Positions 1 to 11,928 of a stretch of 64,000 bases of DNA are shown here, in pieces (position 1 is the first letter of the stretch; every line of letters starts with the position of its first letter). Location of the stretch: positions 1 to 64,000 of the forward strand of contig JAQFVV010006841.1 in assembly GCA_028023455.1 (NCBI GenBank). Reading direction: 5' to 3'. Under the pieces are notes generated by a model that saw only the letters and a program-made list of their open reading frames with translations, was not told the origin of the DNA and ran no database searches. The stretch is from Epiperipatus broadwayi (lineage: Eukaryota > Onychophora > Udeonychophora > Euonychophora > Peripatidae). The position numbers and the translations under genes were made by a program.

Positions 1-668
1 ATTTTGGGAGAAATATAAATTGATAAAAGATTTGTTTAAATATTTAATAAAAATAAAAGGTCTTGTAGGGTAAAATAAGAATAAAAAGAATTTTTTTTCT
101 CATAGAAGGGTTTATCGTTAAAAGCATAAATTAGACAGTTTTATAAGATATAATTTTGAATCATATTTAAATAAAACCTAAAGAATTAACGCTTGATTTA
201 ACTAAAAATTTGATTTAATTGAAATTTGATTTAAGATTGCTTTTAAAAAAAAAAAAAGAAAAAAAAAGCAAGTTGGAGTTCGTTTTGTCTTATAATAAAA
301 AATATATATATATATATAACCAAAGGAATGTAGTGAACAATGGGAGCTAATGACAAACATGAGAAATTTCCATTAAATGGCTAATTAGTGAAATAACTCT
401 AACAAAGAAATGAAATTTGCAATCATCTAAAGAATGACCAATGAAACTGTGTAGAGAGTTGAAAGAAAAGAAATAATTGTCCAATAGCAGAAATTCAGAA
501 TGTAGATTGAATCCGCAAGATAAGGACCGTAAAATATAAAAGGGATGAATTTTCTATTGTATTATTAGAGTATTGAATTATTAGATTGAATTTGATATTG
601 TGATTAAAATTTGATTCTGATTTATTCTTAATTTCATAGTCATATTATTAATATACGTCTAAAGTTAA
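1..668. other. AT-rich DNA, no gene recognised
   Basis: I see only A/T homopolymers, a short TA run near 301-320 and no recognisable repeat or coding frame. A pyrimidine tract followed by AG at 638-639 could be a splice acceptor, but the frame after it stops at 666-668. Confidence 0.6.
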
Positions 669-905
669 ATAAAACATAATGCTGCATTGTTAAACCCATC
701 GTGTGAACAGCCGGCCAAATCCTTCCATGCAATACCAACAGCAGTCAGTTCGAATGTCAATTATGTTCACGTAAAACAAGAAGGAAACGGAGTGTCCATG
801 GTGAAGCCCACAGGATCCCAACGACATCGGGAAAAGGATTGCAAAGAGTTAGCGCTAACTGACCGAAGGAAATACTATCAGAAGTTACGCTCGAACCTTG
901 CATAA
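669..905 (+). CDS. unidentified GC-richer reading frame, possible terminal exon
   Basis: The frame is open from just after a TAA at 666-668 to a TAA at 903-905, about 78 codons. Base composition is clearly richer in G+C and CpG than the surroundings, which is unusual here. The C-terminal third is basic and charged (KDCKELALTDRRKYYQKL), with several RRK/KLR clusters. No good ATG opens the frame, so if it is coding it is probably an exon. The nearest acceptor-like AG that keeps the frame is at 709-710 and is weak. A donor-like AG/GTAATA lies just after the stop near 917-921, so a non-coding role cannot be excluded. I do not recognise the protein. It could be the last exon of a host gene or the relic of a DNA transposon with a basic DNA-binding segment. 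Confidence 0.3.
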   Translation: MKHNAALLNPSCEQPAKSFHAIPTAVSSNVNYVHVKQEGNGVSMVKPTGSQRHREKDCKELALTDRRKYYQKLRSNLA

Positions 906-1689
906 AGGAGAAAGCTAGGTAATATTTATTTCATTTTTAATTCACTAATTAAAAGCCGTAATAACATATGGAATAATAAACTCTGAACTTTATATTACGA
1001 ACAATAATTACTAATTGTCTTTAGCTCCATTACCCAGAGATTTTATTGTGATTTCAAATATAATTGTGTGCGTATAATTATTTTCTAAATGTATGTATAA
1101 TATGATATTTTGGTTGTATTAAATATTATCTAAACTTGAACAAAAGTGTAATTAATTATATTATAAGACCAAATGAAATGATATAGCATAAATGGAGACT
1201 TAATGGGTTAGTGATTACTTAAATTAAATTTGTATTAAATAAAAAAAAAAAGGAAGCAAGAAAATTAGCACAGAGAAAGATTCGTAAATTGATTTTTTAG
1301 GTAGGCAGAGTATATATTTTGTTGATTGTTGTAGCTGAGCTAGCGGGAGCGGGTACTAGATTGTATTGGTCAAGCAGACTTGTCGACAAAGGTCGGCTGG
1401 CGCCCATTGGATTTTTTCCTTTAAATAAATAAAAAGTTTGATTGGCTAATGTGTAATCTAGTAAATGAGTATTAATGTTATTGGCAAATGTTTGCAAATG
1501 ATATTGACCACTCTACCCGAGGTACCAACAGCCCCGTGATAGGATTTTGTGTAAGAGGGAGGTACAAAGTTCTGATCGAGTTGTTATTATAAACATTAAA
1601 TATTTTATTGATTTTATATAAATGATGTTTATAAAAAATTACAAGACGACGCAAAAGAGGCTAGGTATAATATATATATATATATATAT
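906..1689. other. intergenic or intronic AT-rich DNA
   Basis: Around 1330-1570 the composition is less AT-rich and has some CpG. A short minus-strand frame at 1297-1497 has no recognisable motif, so I do not call it a gene. The end of the stretch is a (TA)n run at 1668-1689. Confidence 0.5.
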
Positions 1690-1839
1690 CAATTAAATCA
1701 TCCCACATGATTAAGAAATCCAGTACTGCCCTCTGTGAACAAATATATAAATACATTAGAGTTCGAACTCTAATGTATTTATATATTTGTTCACAGAGGG
1801 CAGTACTGGATTTCTTAATCATATGGAATGATTTAATTG
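1690..1839. repeat. 150-bp near-perfect palindrome without spacer
   Basis: The two 75-base arms meet at 1764/1765 inside AGAGTTCGAACTCT. Only two mismatches are visible, near 1702 and 1707 against their partners. There is no loop, so the cruciform would be complete. The arm sequence (for example CCCTCTGTGAACA) is not found elsewhere in the window. It may be a foldback MITE or an inverted-duplication artefact of library preparation or assembly. Confidence 0.9.
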
Positions 1840-1944
1840 CTTAATATTTGTATATTTATTTCAGTATAGCGTTATGCACTGGGATTATTTTATATATATT
1901 AAATTGAAGATTTTCATGGGCTATAAATATAAATAAAATATTAT

Positions 1945-2062
1945 CCTGGTATATCTGGGTATAATTTATTGAATGTTTTATATATATTCAATAAATTATA
2001 CAAGGATGTACCTGGATAATATTCAATAAATTATACACAAATGTACCCAGATATTATATATA
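1945..2062. repeat. short inverted and direct repeats around ATTCAATAAATTATAC
   Basis: The 16-mer ATTCAATAAATTATAC or its complement occurs three times. Outer arms containing TATCTGGGTATA and TACCCAGATA are also complementary. This is a small imperfect foldback next to the larger palindrome. Confidence 0.6.
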
Positions 2063-5000
2063 TACATTCTGCCCTTGCCCTCGTGCATCTTCACTTCCAG
2101 ATAGTATAAAATATAAAATAAACGGATTCTATCTCAGTTAATAATTAATAACTGAAATATTCAGTACTAACTTAAAATATTTTACTAGCTCATTTTTTAA
2201 TATTTGAATAAGGTTCAATTTATAAAAAAAATTAAATAAATATTTAATAGATTCATGAGACGTGAAGTGAAAATACAGGTGACATGATAGATTACATTGA
2301 GCCAATATTCCACAGAATACTACCTCAAAGGCATAAGAACACTATCCCCCCTTTATTACTATTTCAAATAACAAGCTCATAGTATTTTTTACGACTTTAA
2401 TTACTTACACTCACTAAGACTAAACTAATAAGTAAATTTTAATCTTCTATTTAATAATAATCTAGCTCAATAAAATAATCTCGGGTTCATAAAATTTATT
2501 CTAGGTTAAATTTAAAAAATTACGGTAGTAAAATATGAGAAGGGATTTTATGTCATAATCTACTACACTTAAACTAATAATAATAAATAACAATAATAAT
2601 ATTCTTCATGTAATGATATAATAAATACGTGGTAGCATTTTAATAATCTGACAAACAAAATATGTGTGGCAATTGATAGCATATAATTTACTCTAATATT
2701 GTGATAACTGATTTATGACCAATAAATAATGTTATGATTATTTAATTATAATGAATACCAATAAAATTTTTAAAATTCTTAAGATAATTCTTTATTTATC
2801 TTTTGTGCAAAATTATATTTGTTTCAGTTATTATGCATATACCGTGTTTTCATGCAGCAATGTGGAGAAATAAATAACTCTGACACAAAAATTTTTAAAT
2901 AACAAAATTTAACAAAGTTTATTACTAACAATAAATAACTAAACACTTTATTTACATTATTTACAGTGGATATCCTTAACCCTTTTTATTTTACAGTTTG
3001 ATCTACCTGGTTATAAAAAAATAATTTATATTTCAATTATATTTTATTTAGATTTAGGACAAAAAAAATTATTATTTGGTTTCTCATCATGTTTAACTTA
3101 TTACAAGTATATTTATCTCCTTTATTAGCAATAGCATTTTTATCTCTAATATTATTAAACTATCCTATTTTAAAAAAATTCATATTTAGAAAAACATTCT
3201 ATAGAAAACAAAATTTTAGAATGAGTATGGATTTCTCAACATATTAAAAATTCATCTTGCAAAGTCAAAGATGTTACATAAACTATTATTAAAATTCAGT
3301 ACTAGATTTTAGTATTTATCACACGATGTTTACTAATCATAATATATTCTTCTTTAAGCCTTACTTTAATATGATATAAGTTTAATCATTAATACATGTT
3401 TGTTAATCAATAAACAAAAAATATACTATGCATATTGTTTACATAATCTACTTTGTACTATTGTATTTTAAAATAAAAATATGCAATACTTATTTTCTCT
3501 TAAAAATATACTAAAGCATTTAAAATTATTATCACTTAAAATATCTTTGTTTAGATACCTTATTTTAAAAATTTCTATTTTATTTCCACAATAAAATTCA
3601 ATATATATTTTATGATTCTTTTCTTCCCTAGGATACTTTGGATCTTCAATCTTAAGTTATAAAATTCTGCTCCTTATAAACAACTAAACTAATCTTATAC
3701 AAAAAATGATAGCACAACCTTAGTTCTATATTATTTATTATTTTCTTTTAAAATATCTTACTAAACGATACAGTTACATGAATTAAGGATAGCTAAAACA
3801 GATGTATAGGATTAAGGAAGAAAGCTAGAGTATTATTCTTAACATATCTCAAAATCATGGTACAGTGCGAAGAGGTAGGACATTTATCTGCCTAATATCC
3901 TCTAGTACAGGGGCGATGTTAAAGCTATTTCTTCAGCTTTATTAAAACATCAAATATTTAAAGCAATATAAACACTGTCCAATAAAATATGTATCAGTCA
4001 TAGGGCTATGTTAACTATGCTGATATTCACACAAAACTAAATATTATTCCATTCCTTATAACATCCTATATTTTAAAAATACATCATCTTGGTTTCCTGT
4101 TCACTACAGTACTTCCAAGCCACTATCTCAATATTATTTCTTAAGATTTTTCTACATCTTACATCGATAAAATAACTATCTGCATTACAAAACAATAAAT
4201 AAAATTCATTAATAGTTAACAATCTTGCTATCCCATAAGAAAAGTCTGCTTACTTCATTGCTCTGTATGTTTAATCAATACGATTTACTTAGACAATACT
4301 TGAATATCCCATATCATAAAAACTTTAAAAGAATCACATAATTATTTATTATGTTGGATTATATCAGTAATAAAAATCAAAAAAAAAATTGTCGTATGCA
4401 TATTTTCAAATCAATCCTATCTCATAATGTTTTTTAAAATGTTGTATAAAAAATGCGTTACATATAATTAAAAAAAAAAACTTTTACACTTCATTCTTCC
4501 AATTTGTGGATGATCTAAAGAAAACAAAATATACATTATAAAATTATTAATAGTTATTATTATTACCAATAACCTTTATCTATTCATCATGTTCAGTAGG
4601 CTTCCTTTGTCCACTTGAGCATTGCAGATATAAAATTCACACTCATACACTTTATATTAAAATATTTTTAGCTAAATTATTAAATTGTTATATTATAAGA
4701 TTTTAATATTAACAAATTAATGTTTTTATGTTTTTCCTAATCTTATATAAAATTTTAGATTTAAATTAGGTCAACAAAATAAAAGAATCAAAACTATAGT
4801 TACATATTTTCTTGATGATAGTTCTGATAAGTCCAAAATGCTTATTATTTTCTCTAGAGTTTTTTTTTTTTTTTAAAATGTTCTCCAAGCGCGTTAAAGT
4901 TTAAATAAAATAATTATTAACCCATTTAGTAACATTTAGAAAATAATCCTTGTTTTCATTTTTAGGACGATAATATTAATTAATCCCTTGAAGCTTCTTA

Positions 5001-6736
5001 ATCTTCTCTCCCAATATTCTCTGTGTATCCGATGTATCAATCCATCTAATTTAATTTTAAAATATTCGATAAACTTTTAAGTACCATTTATATTTCCATG
5101 GATCCATTTTTTTTATTCATCTATGTGTTCACTTTTATCTCTGTTTTCTTCTTGATACATTGAAACTTTCACTTGGTATTTTTATACATCTCTTTTAAAA
5201 TAAAAATTTCAAATACTTTTGAACAAATTTTTTCCAAGTACATTTTAAATAATTCGAAAAACGGATATTTTAATATCAAAACGTTTCTGTAACATATTTT
5301 CCTGGGTTCTTTATTTAGTTCTGCACTCGAAAATATTTTAAAAAATGTTACCTTTAGAAAGGATATAACATTTTATTCCTTTGAATATTATACTATATAA
5401 AATAATTCATGCAATATTTAATTGTCTTATTACCATTTAAAATAAATCTTGAATACTTATGCATAATAATGTGTCTAAATTTTTCATTAGACTTCGTATA
5501 ATGTAATGTCCGAGCTGTAGTTTTTATGTATCAAAACAGTTCTTCGGTTACATATTAACAAAGCTGTATCAATAAATATTTCAAATATTTTTTCAGCATT
5601 ACAATTTCTATCCATTTTATTTTGTAGTATATCCATTTTTTTTTTTTTTCGTGGTTTAGGTTAAACTTTAGATAAAATCTGACTGGTAAGTACTTTAAAA
5701 TTAGAACATCATATTAAAACGAAATTATTAAATATTTTTAGTTTATACTTTCTCTTGCAAAAATATTTTTAAAATTATCAATTAGTTCTTTGCAGATAAA
5801 GTTATAAGAAAGTACCAAAAAAATTGACTAAAATAAAAGATTTTAAAAATACTATCTTTAGATAGTTATAATTTTACCTCTCTCCAGTTTCAATACATTT
5901 TTTATTCTCCCCCTCTAAGTTAGTTACAACCAAATTTATCGTCTGCAAGAAAAATTACCTATTTTTTATTGGTCAATTCTTTCCCACTTGAAAACGAATT
6001 TACAGATTTTCAATTTATAGTAAAATTATATTTTGAAAAATAAAATGATAGACGTAATGAACCTAAATATTATTTAACGTATTAATTTTAAATAAATTAT
6101 TATTTTACTAAAACTATTTAAACATTACATATGATAGTTAACTTAATGTTTAATACTATTTACTTTTATGATAGGCAATAATTCCATCCAATTCTATAAT
6201 ATAACTTTTAAAATATTTTAAACTTTGTTATTATTTCAAACAAGCAGTGTGTGATAGTATACTTTAAAAAATCACGTGATTACAACTTTGACAGACGTTT
6301 TTCTATCTATTTCTCTGTCTAGATTAATAAAATTGATACACTTATTATATAATATAATTATAAAAAAATTGGAAGAACAATTTAGAAAATATAGAATTAG
6401 ATATAATTTTCACCATCACAAAGTTTATTTTAAAAATATACTATATTAATTTTTGCTTATTAAATATGATTATAAATTTAAACATAGCATTTATTAAATC
6501 ATATGTTTTACACTATTAAAATCGGATTTTTAAATATACTTTTAATTATTTATAGCTGTGTTATTTAATATGGCCAGCTTTTACAACCATATGAAACAAT
6601 ATTTAAAAGCTTTATATAACTATTTTTAAATGATTTTATATACTACATATTCACTTTAGCTTCAAATTGTACTTTAAAGATACAATTAACTTAACATAAT
6701 TAATGTATTAAAAAAAAAAAAACATATTCTAAATTT
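2063..6736. other. long AT-rich stretch without recognisable feature
   Basis: Apart from homopolymer runs and short AT-rich repetition I see no coding frame, transposon end, RNA gene or long inverted repeat. It reads as intronic or intergenic DNA. Confidence 0.5.
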
Positions 6737-7074
6737 AAATGCTGTGAAAATTTAAAATGTAATGTAAAAAAAAGAAATGTTTTTTTTTTTTGTAAAACTT
6801 ATTAAAAATAAGAATGTCTTAAATTTATGTAATATAAAATATTAACTGAATTTACCATTCAAGCAAAGTAAATGTTAATTCTAGTTTCATCTCAGTATGG
6901 TGATTAAATGCTGTGAAAATTTAAAATGTAATGTAAAGAAATGAGATGTTTTTTTTTGTAAAACTTCTTAAAAATAATATTGTCTTAAATTTATGTAGTA
7001 GAAAATGTTAACTGGATTTGACATTCAAATAAAGTAAATGTTAATTTTAGCTGTATCTGAATATGTGGATTAGG
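6737..7074 (+). repeat. tandem duplication, about 169-bp unit, two copies
   Basis: The segment starting AAATGCTGTGAAAATTT at 6737 recurs at 6906. Similarity runs through AATGTAATGTAAA, the T-run, GTAAAACTT and AAGTAAATGTTAATT to the end of the second unit. The copies differ by scattered substitutions and small indels, so the duplication is not recent. Confidence 0.85.
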
Positions 7075-7690
7075 AAGATATTGGTTTTTATAATAGATTC
7101 AATTGCTGATATTATTTGAATTTAAAATATATATGTATATTACAATTAACTAATTATATTAAATACAGTGTTTATTAATCCTAATACTGTTTATTACAAT
7201 TGCTTATTAACATTGTATGTATATTAAAATTATATTTCTTCTTTGTTGATGTATATCTTTATGTATTTACTTTGTTTATAACCCTATTTAGTTAAAAAAA
7301 TATATGTGAGTGAAGATGATATTATTCATGCCTTTAAAGTATTATAAGTACCTCCTGAAGTGATGTGTCTAAATTTGTGATTGGTGTTTTAGAGACCTGG
7401 AACTGACATTGAAATTCAGTAATGTTTTTTTATAGTTCAAATTTAATTGTCAGTCATTATTTACATTTAAAATCTTGTTTTCAAATGATGTTATAAAAAT
7501 TCTTAGTTTTTTTCTCGTTACATATTCAAATACATGAATTTTATTTGCAACTACTATTTTTTTTTAAAACTTCAAAGTCCAAGAAAAATTAATATTAAAA
7601 AAAATTAAAATACTTGTCTAATAACTATTTAACTAATAATGATATAGAATAAACTATCCTACTGGCAAGTCTACCAATTGGTTTCAGAGG
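7075..7690. other. AT-rich DNA, nothing recognised
   Basis: No open frame or repeat boundary is visible before the LINE fragment that follows. Confidence 0.4.
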
Positions 7691-8470
7691 GCAAAACCAA
7701 AACTGGTAATGTACTCCCAATTGGAATACCACAACTCTCAAAGATGACAAAATTACACTTTTTGTTGACTCCTGAAGGTCAACCTCAGAGCTCTTCCTAC
7801 TGCAGCCTTAATTTGTTATCAAAGAGGATATAATAATCCTCTCTGCCCTTTATGCATGAGACAGGAGGAGTCCATGGTCCACATTCTTGATCATTGGAGA
7901 TCATGGACATACCTACATAATCTCGAACTGAATAGAACCAACAATTCAGACCCTGCCTACATCATGCTCAAACCTGCATTCAAAAAAAGAAACATTGCAT
8001 TGATACATCTTGCCACATTTATAAACTTCTCGATCTGGTCAGTCAGATATAGAATTGCATTCAATAAAGATTATGACCATCCCATTGATGAACTATTCTT
8101 CAATACTCTGTGTAAAATTAAAGAGGATGATAAACGCACCTGTCAACCCTGGTTGGTGAACCAGATATGGGGGCAGTTTAGACTTTAGTCACACCATCGT
8201 ATCGATCTCAACCATCTGTGCCCTACAGATAGTCTCAAATCCATGATCTCCATTGACCCTATCCCAGATTAAATCTTGATTGAACTTTACTCAAAGGATT
8301 CATCTCTACTGAATCTTAATTTTATGAATTGTTTAATCGATAGACTATTTCATTCACTATTTACTTGTACAAAACCCATAATTTGTAATTGATTTCAATT
8401 GTAGCTGATTAAGTCCCTAAAATTAGACCTAAATGGAAATGCAAATAAATTGTTTTTGAAAGTAAAGCCT
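7691..8470 (+). pseudogene. 3' end of a non-LTR retrotransposon (LINE), 5'-truncated
   Basis: An open frame at 7856-8188 and the in-frame sequence before it read YQRGYNNPLCPLCMRQEES, then MVHIL. This looks like the C-terminal cysteine/histidine segment (CPLC, then H) that follows the reverse transcriptase in many LINEs. A second downstream Cys expected in such knuckles reads W. The frame continues with the ATFINFSIWSVRYRIAF block, which resembles the conserved 'W..R' segment of these C-termini, and stops at a TAG at 8186-8188. About 280 bases of 3' UTR-like sequence follow, ending in AAATGGAAATGCAAATAAA. Upstream coding (7700-7850) is frame-shifted. The clade is not determined, and the copy is dead because RT and endonuclease are absent. 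Confidence 0.6.
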
Positions 8471-9723
8471 AATGGAAAATAGATATTTTATTAGATATAA
8501 TTAAATAAAAATAATAGAATATGCAAACATTATAAATGTAAACAAATTTAACGATTGAGAAGAATTTAATAAATTTATAAGCATTAAAATACTCTTAGTA
8601 AATTAAAAAATATAATTCTAGAATTTTTTAATATTTTAATTTAAAATTAATAAAATATTAAAATTCAATATTGGAATTTCTATTTATATTAATCTTGCAC
8701 AATTAGTTCAAACAACTTTTATTTTCATTTTTTAAAATGAATATCTGTTTCTTTGCCAATATATTAAATATTTAAGAATGTACTTATTTGATACCATTTT
8801 CAAACATTTTTTTCAATTATGATATTTATTTTCAATCGTATTTATTATGAAAAAAATAATTCATAAAGTAAATTTACTGAAAATATTGATGCGATTAAAT
8901 AAATACATGTTTTTCAGAAAATATTTTTCATTATTATTTACATTCTAAATTTGTCTTTGTACATTATAGATTTTTAATTATATCTCAAATAATAAAAAAG
9001 TAAATTGTTTTCTAAATAAATACGGTCAAATATATAATCATATGTTAAGTTGTTCTTCAGACCGTGTGATGTTTATGCACCAAAATGAAAGGTTGAGCAC
9101 CATGATTTTATTCAGTTGAGCAAAAATATTTTTTTCTTATCTGAGAATTGATTTATTGAATTCTTGTGTCAAAACTTTGAATTTTGAAAAATTGTGTGTG
9201 TGTGTGTGTATATATATATTTAATATTAAAACTGTCAATACATCAAATCATAATTATACCCCTCCTCCATGTGAACTCTAAATTTAAATTGTTTATGGTT
9301 GACAATACGACCAAAGAATATCAGTTGATTAACAGTTTATCATTCAATTTTATAGACATGTTTGCTTTTGGTAACTTTTTTTTAATATTATTATTTAACA
9401 ATCTGAATCATTGTTAAAACATGGTTCTTCTTAGCCAGTGGATATTGGCACAATACAAAAAAATTCTTCAAATTCTAAATCACTTTAATTCATTTCAAAT
9501 CTAAACAATTCTTTGCAAATTGCATTTCTGAATTGAATTTTCAGTTATAAGGCACACATATTACAAAAAAGCTTAATAATGAAAAAAGCATATAAGTTAT
9601 TACAATTGGAAAATTCTTCATTATTTTGCTTAAAGATACAAATAAATTTATGTGACTATTTCTAAATGCATTTGTTATCAAAATAAATGATTAAAATGCT
9701 ATATTTATATCTTTTTTTTTAAA
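8471..9723. other. AT-rich DNA with a GT/TA microsatellite
   Basis: A (GT)n(TA)n tract lies at about 9194-9220. The small frame that begins inside it is a by-product of the microsatellite. Nothing else is recognised. Confidence 0.5.
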
Positions 9724-9812
9724 TGTCATAGTATCGGCCGGGATGCGAACCCACAACCCGGGCAACTGCCTGTAAGTGCAAGGCAGTCGCGCTGACCTCT
9801 TGACTACCAGTA
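9724..9812 (-). repeat. tRNA-derived SINE
   Basis: Read on the minus strand it begins with a box A-like segment (GGTAGTCAAGAGGTCAG) and has a perfect box B core, GGGTTCGCATCCC, followed by GGCCGATAC and the ATGACA tail motif shared with the copy at 19757. The anticodon arm is lengthened, so it cannot be a working tRNA. It is an old member of the SINE family that recurs five more times in this window. Confidence 0.8.
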
Positions 9813-10696
9813 ATTTTTTAAAAAGTTTTTTTTATCAAGTGGACAAAGTAATGAGAACAGTTATATTTTTGATATTAGATAGCACAGAAATAAAAATATA
9901 CAGCAACATAAAAGTAATATTTTTATTTTTTATCTGAAGGAAGTTAACATCTTCATAAATCCATGAAGTAAAATGTTAAGGTTAGTCTGAATTTAAAAAG
10001 CTTAAATGTTGATGTCATGTTATCTGAAGCATCAGCTGTTAAAATGTGTTAATCATTTTATGCTTCAAGATCAAATTCTAAAAGATTTTGATCACATTTT
10101 AAAGATCAAAACCTTTTAGAACAATTAAAACATAAAAATTATATCAATGCAAACACTCCATTATCTATCAAAAAAGTTATCACAAACTTTGCAAGCAGAA
10201 ACATTATTGCCATAGCATAAAAACAATCAATGAATTATTTGAATGTTATCATATATCTGGATGAATAAATCATTTATACTTTTTATAATCACATTTTGAA
10301 AGGATTATCAAAATAATCTTATCAACTAGACTATCCTCTGTGAACATAAATTATTGATGGTAGATCTATCATTTAATACACTATTGCAATCCCTATTTCT
10401 ATTTTTATTCTACAGTTATACATAACAGTTGAATATTATTTGAACATAATAGAGATACCACATTTTTTTAAAGATATAAATATTAATTCCAAATTATATT
10501 GTGTTATGCTAAAATATTAATGCTCTAATTTATACATTTTTGCAGCTATTCTATGTTTCTGATGTATTGCCCTACCAGTCCTATGATTTAAATATTAATA
10601 AGCTTTTTTGGACAATTCTTGAACAATGAATGAAAAATCAATATTCTTCAATGATATCTCTTAAATAATTTTTAAATATAGAAAACAAAAAAAAAA
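9813..10696. other. AT-rich DNA, nothing recognised
   Basis: It contains a short inverted pair around GATCAAAATC/GATTTTGATC (10070-10125) but no gene or mobile-element boundary I can define. Confidence 0.4.
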
Positions 10697-11090
10697 TATG
10701 TAAAAAAAGACTTTTTTAAAATAATGTTCTTATGCAAATAGCTGACTAAAAAGTACAAAATAAAGTAATCTCACCGTTAATTTTCCATTCTTAAAAAATA
10801 TCAGAGATTTTAAAAATATAGACCCGTTATAAAACACTTTGAAATTGCACAAATATTGTTATTTCATAAAATAATTTGAGGCCTTTTTCATTTTTATGAT
10901 TTATTTGAGCTCCAATGCTTTTATGAAATGATAATATTCTTACAAATTTCTAATTGTTGTATAACAAGTCTCTGATATTTTCCAAGAATGACAAATTAAC
11001 CAAAAAGAGATTACTTTATTATTTTGTATTTTTTAGTCAACTATTTACATAAAATCATTATTTTTTTAAAAAACTTTTTTTTACATCTTA
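10697..11090. repeat. imperfect foldback element, arms about 190 bp
   Basis: The outer left arm (AAGACTTTTTTAAAATAATG, TAGCTGACTAAAAAGTACAA, AATAAAGTAATCTC) is complementary to the right end (GAGATTACTTTATTATTTTG, TTAGTCAACTATTTACATAA, the T-run). The centre lies near 10890. The arms have diverged, so this is an old MITE-like hairpin without coding capacity. Confidence 0.75.
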
Positions 11091-11114
11091 ATTTTTCCTT
11101 TTTAGTTATATTTA

Positions 11115-11180
11115 CATAAATATAGGAGATGTGAACTCAGACTTTCAAGCACCCTTCAACTATCCACACTATCTCATACC
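11115..11180 (-). repeat. HR1 family fragment (tRNA-like end)
   Basis: It contains the HR1 terminal block in reverse orientation: GTGAACTCAGACTTTCAAGC followed by ACCCTTCAACTATCCACACT. Only this end of the element is present. The ribozyme segment seen in fuller HR1 copies is missing. Confidence 0.75.
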
Positions 11181-11182
11181 AC

Positions 11183-11583
11183 TACAAAATAACAATATAT
11201 TTAAACTAAACATTACCCACAGTTCCATTTATCTTTCATATATTCTTAATATTAAAAGAACTTTTAAATAAATTAATTGCTTAAATAAGTTCTTTTAACC
11301 TATCATATTTCCTATCCTTACATTTCCCTTATATATTTTTAAACCAAAAAAAAATATTATAAACTGTTCCAAAAAGAGAAAAAAAAATGAAAGAGAGGAG
11401 GAGAGATAGGATGGGTTTTTAAGCCATCTTTTTTTCCACCATGTATTTTTTCTTATAATCACAAGTGGCAATAGTGTAGGGGGGGTTTTTTTTTGTTTAT
11501 TAAGTTCTTTTAATATTAAGGGTGTATGGGAGATAAGTGAATTGTGGGTAATATTTAGTTAAAATATGTTACTATTTTGTAGT
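11183..11583. repeat. inverted repeat, arms about 83 bp, spacer about 235 bp
   Basis: The left arm (TACAAAATAACAATATATTT, ACTAAACATTACCCAC, CTTAATATTAAAAGAACTT) pairs with the right arm (AAGTTCTTTTAATATTAAG, GTGGGTAATATTTAGTTA, ACTATTTTGTAGT). The spacer holds purine-rich and G-rich tracts. It directly abuts the HR1 fragment at 11115, so it may be a rearranged foldback of the same class. Confidence 0.8.
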
Positions 11584-11701
11584 TCTTTACCCTTGAGAAG
11601 TTTTCTTGTAGCAGTGAAACTATTAGTTGTGTTTAGAGTTTTTTTCTCGCTAATCTCGAATTTGAAGTAATTTTGATTATTTATTAATTAGTTTAGCTTT
11701 A

Positions 11702-11801
11702 CCTCATGTGTCATAACATCAGCCAGGAAGTGAACCTGCTAACTCAGGACAACTGCTTGTAAAGCAGCTGTTGCTGACCTCTCGACCACCAATGCTTCAT
11801 G
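11702..11801 (-). repeat. tRNA-derived SINE with 15-bp target-site duplication
   Basis: The insertion is bounded by the direct repeat ATTAGTTTAGCTTTA at 11687-11701 and 11802-11816. The minus strand reads GGTGGTCGAGAGGTCAGC (box A-like), an anticodon arm with AAGCAG, and a box B-like block ending TTCCTGGCTGATG. Substitutions in box B (GTTCACTTCC) show decay. The intact duplication supports insertion by LINE-type target-primed reverse transcription. Confidence 0.9.
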
Positions 11802-11875
11802 ATTAGTTTAGCTTTATGATTTTAATATATATATATAACTTAAATTTTATGCATACACAATATTAATTAAACATT

Positions 11876-11928
11876 TATTATTTTATGATTATCTGAAGGA
11901 TTATTATTTTATGATTATCTGAAGGATT
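11876..11928 (+). repeat. two-copy tandem repeat, about 28-bp unit
   Basis: The unit TTTATGATTATCTGAAGGAT is present twice in succession, with ATTATTA between. It is a local duplication. Confidence 0.8.

Noticed and set aside
2063-6736. Hidden LTR retrotransposon or long coding region
   Set aside because: No direct terminal repeats, primer-binding site, long frame or protease/RT motif could be found on either strand.
9184-9417. Open frame of 77 codons
   Set aside because: It begins within a GT/TA microsatellite and has no motif or composition different from non-coding DNA.
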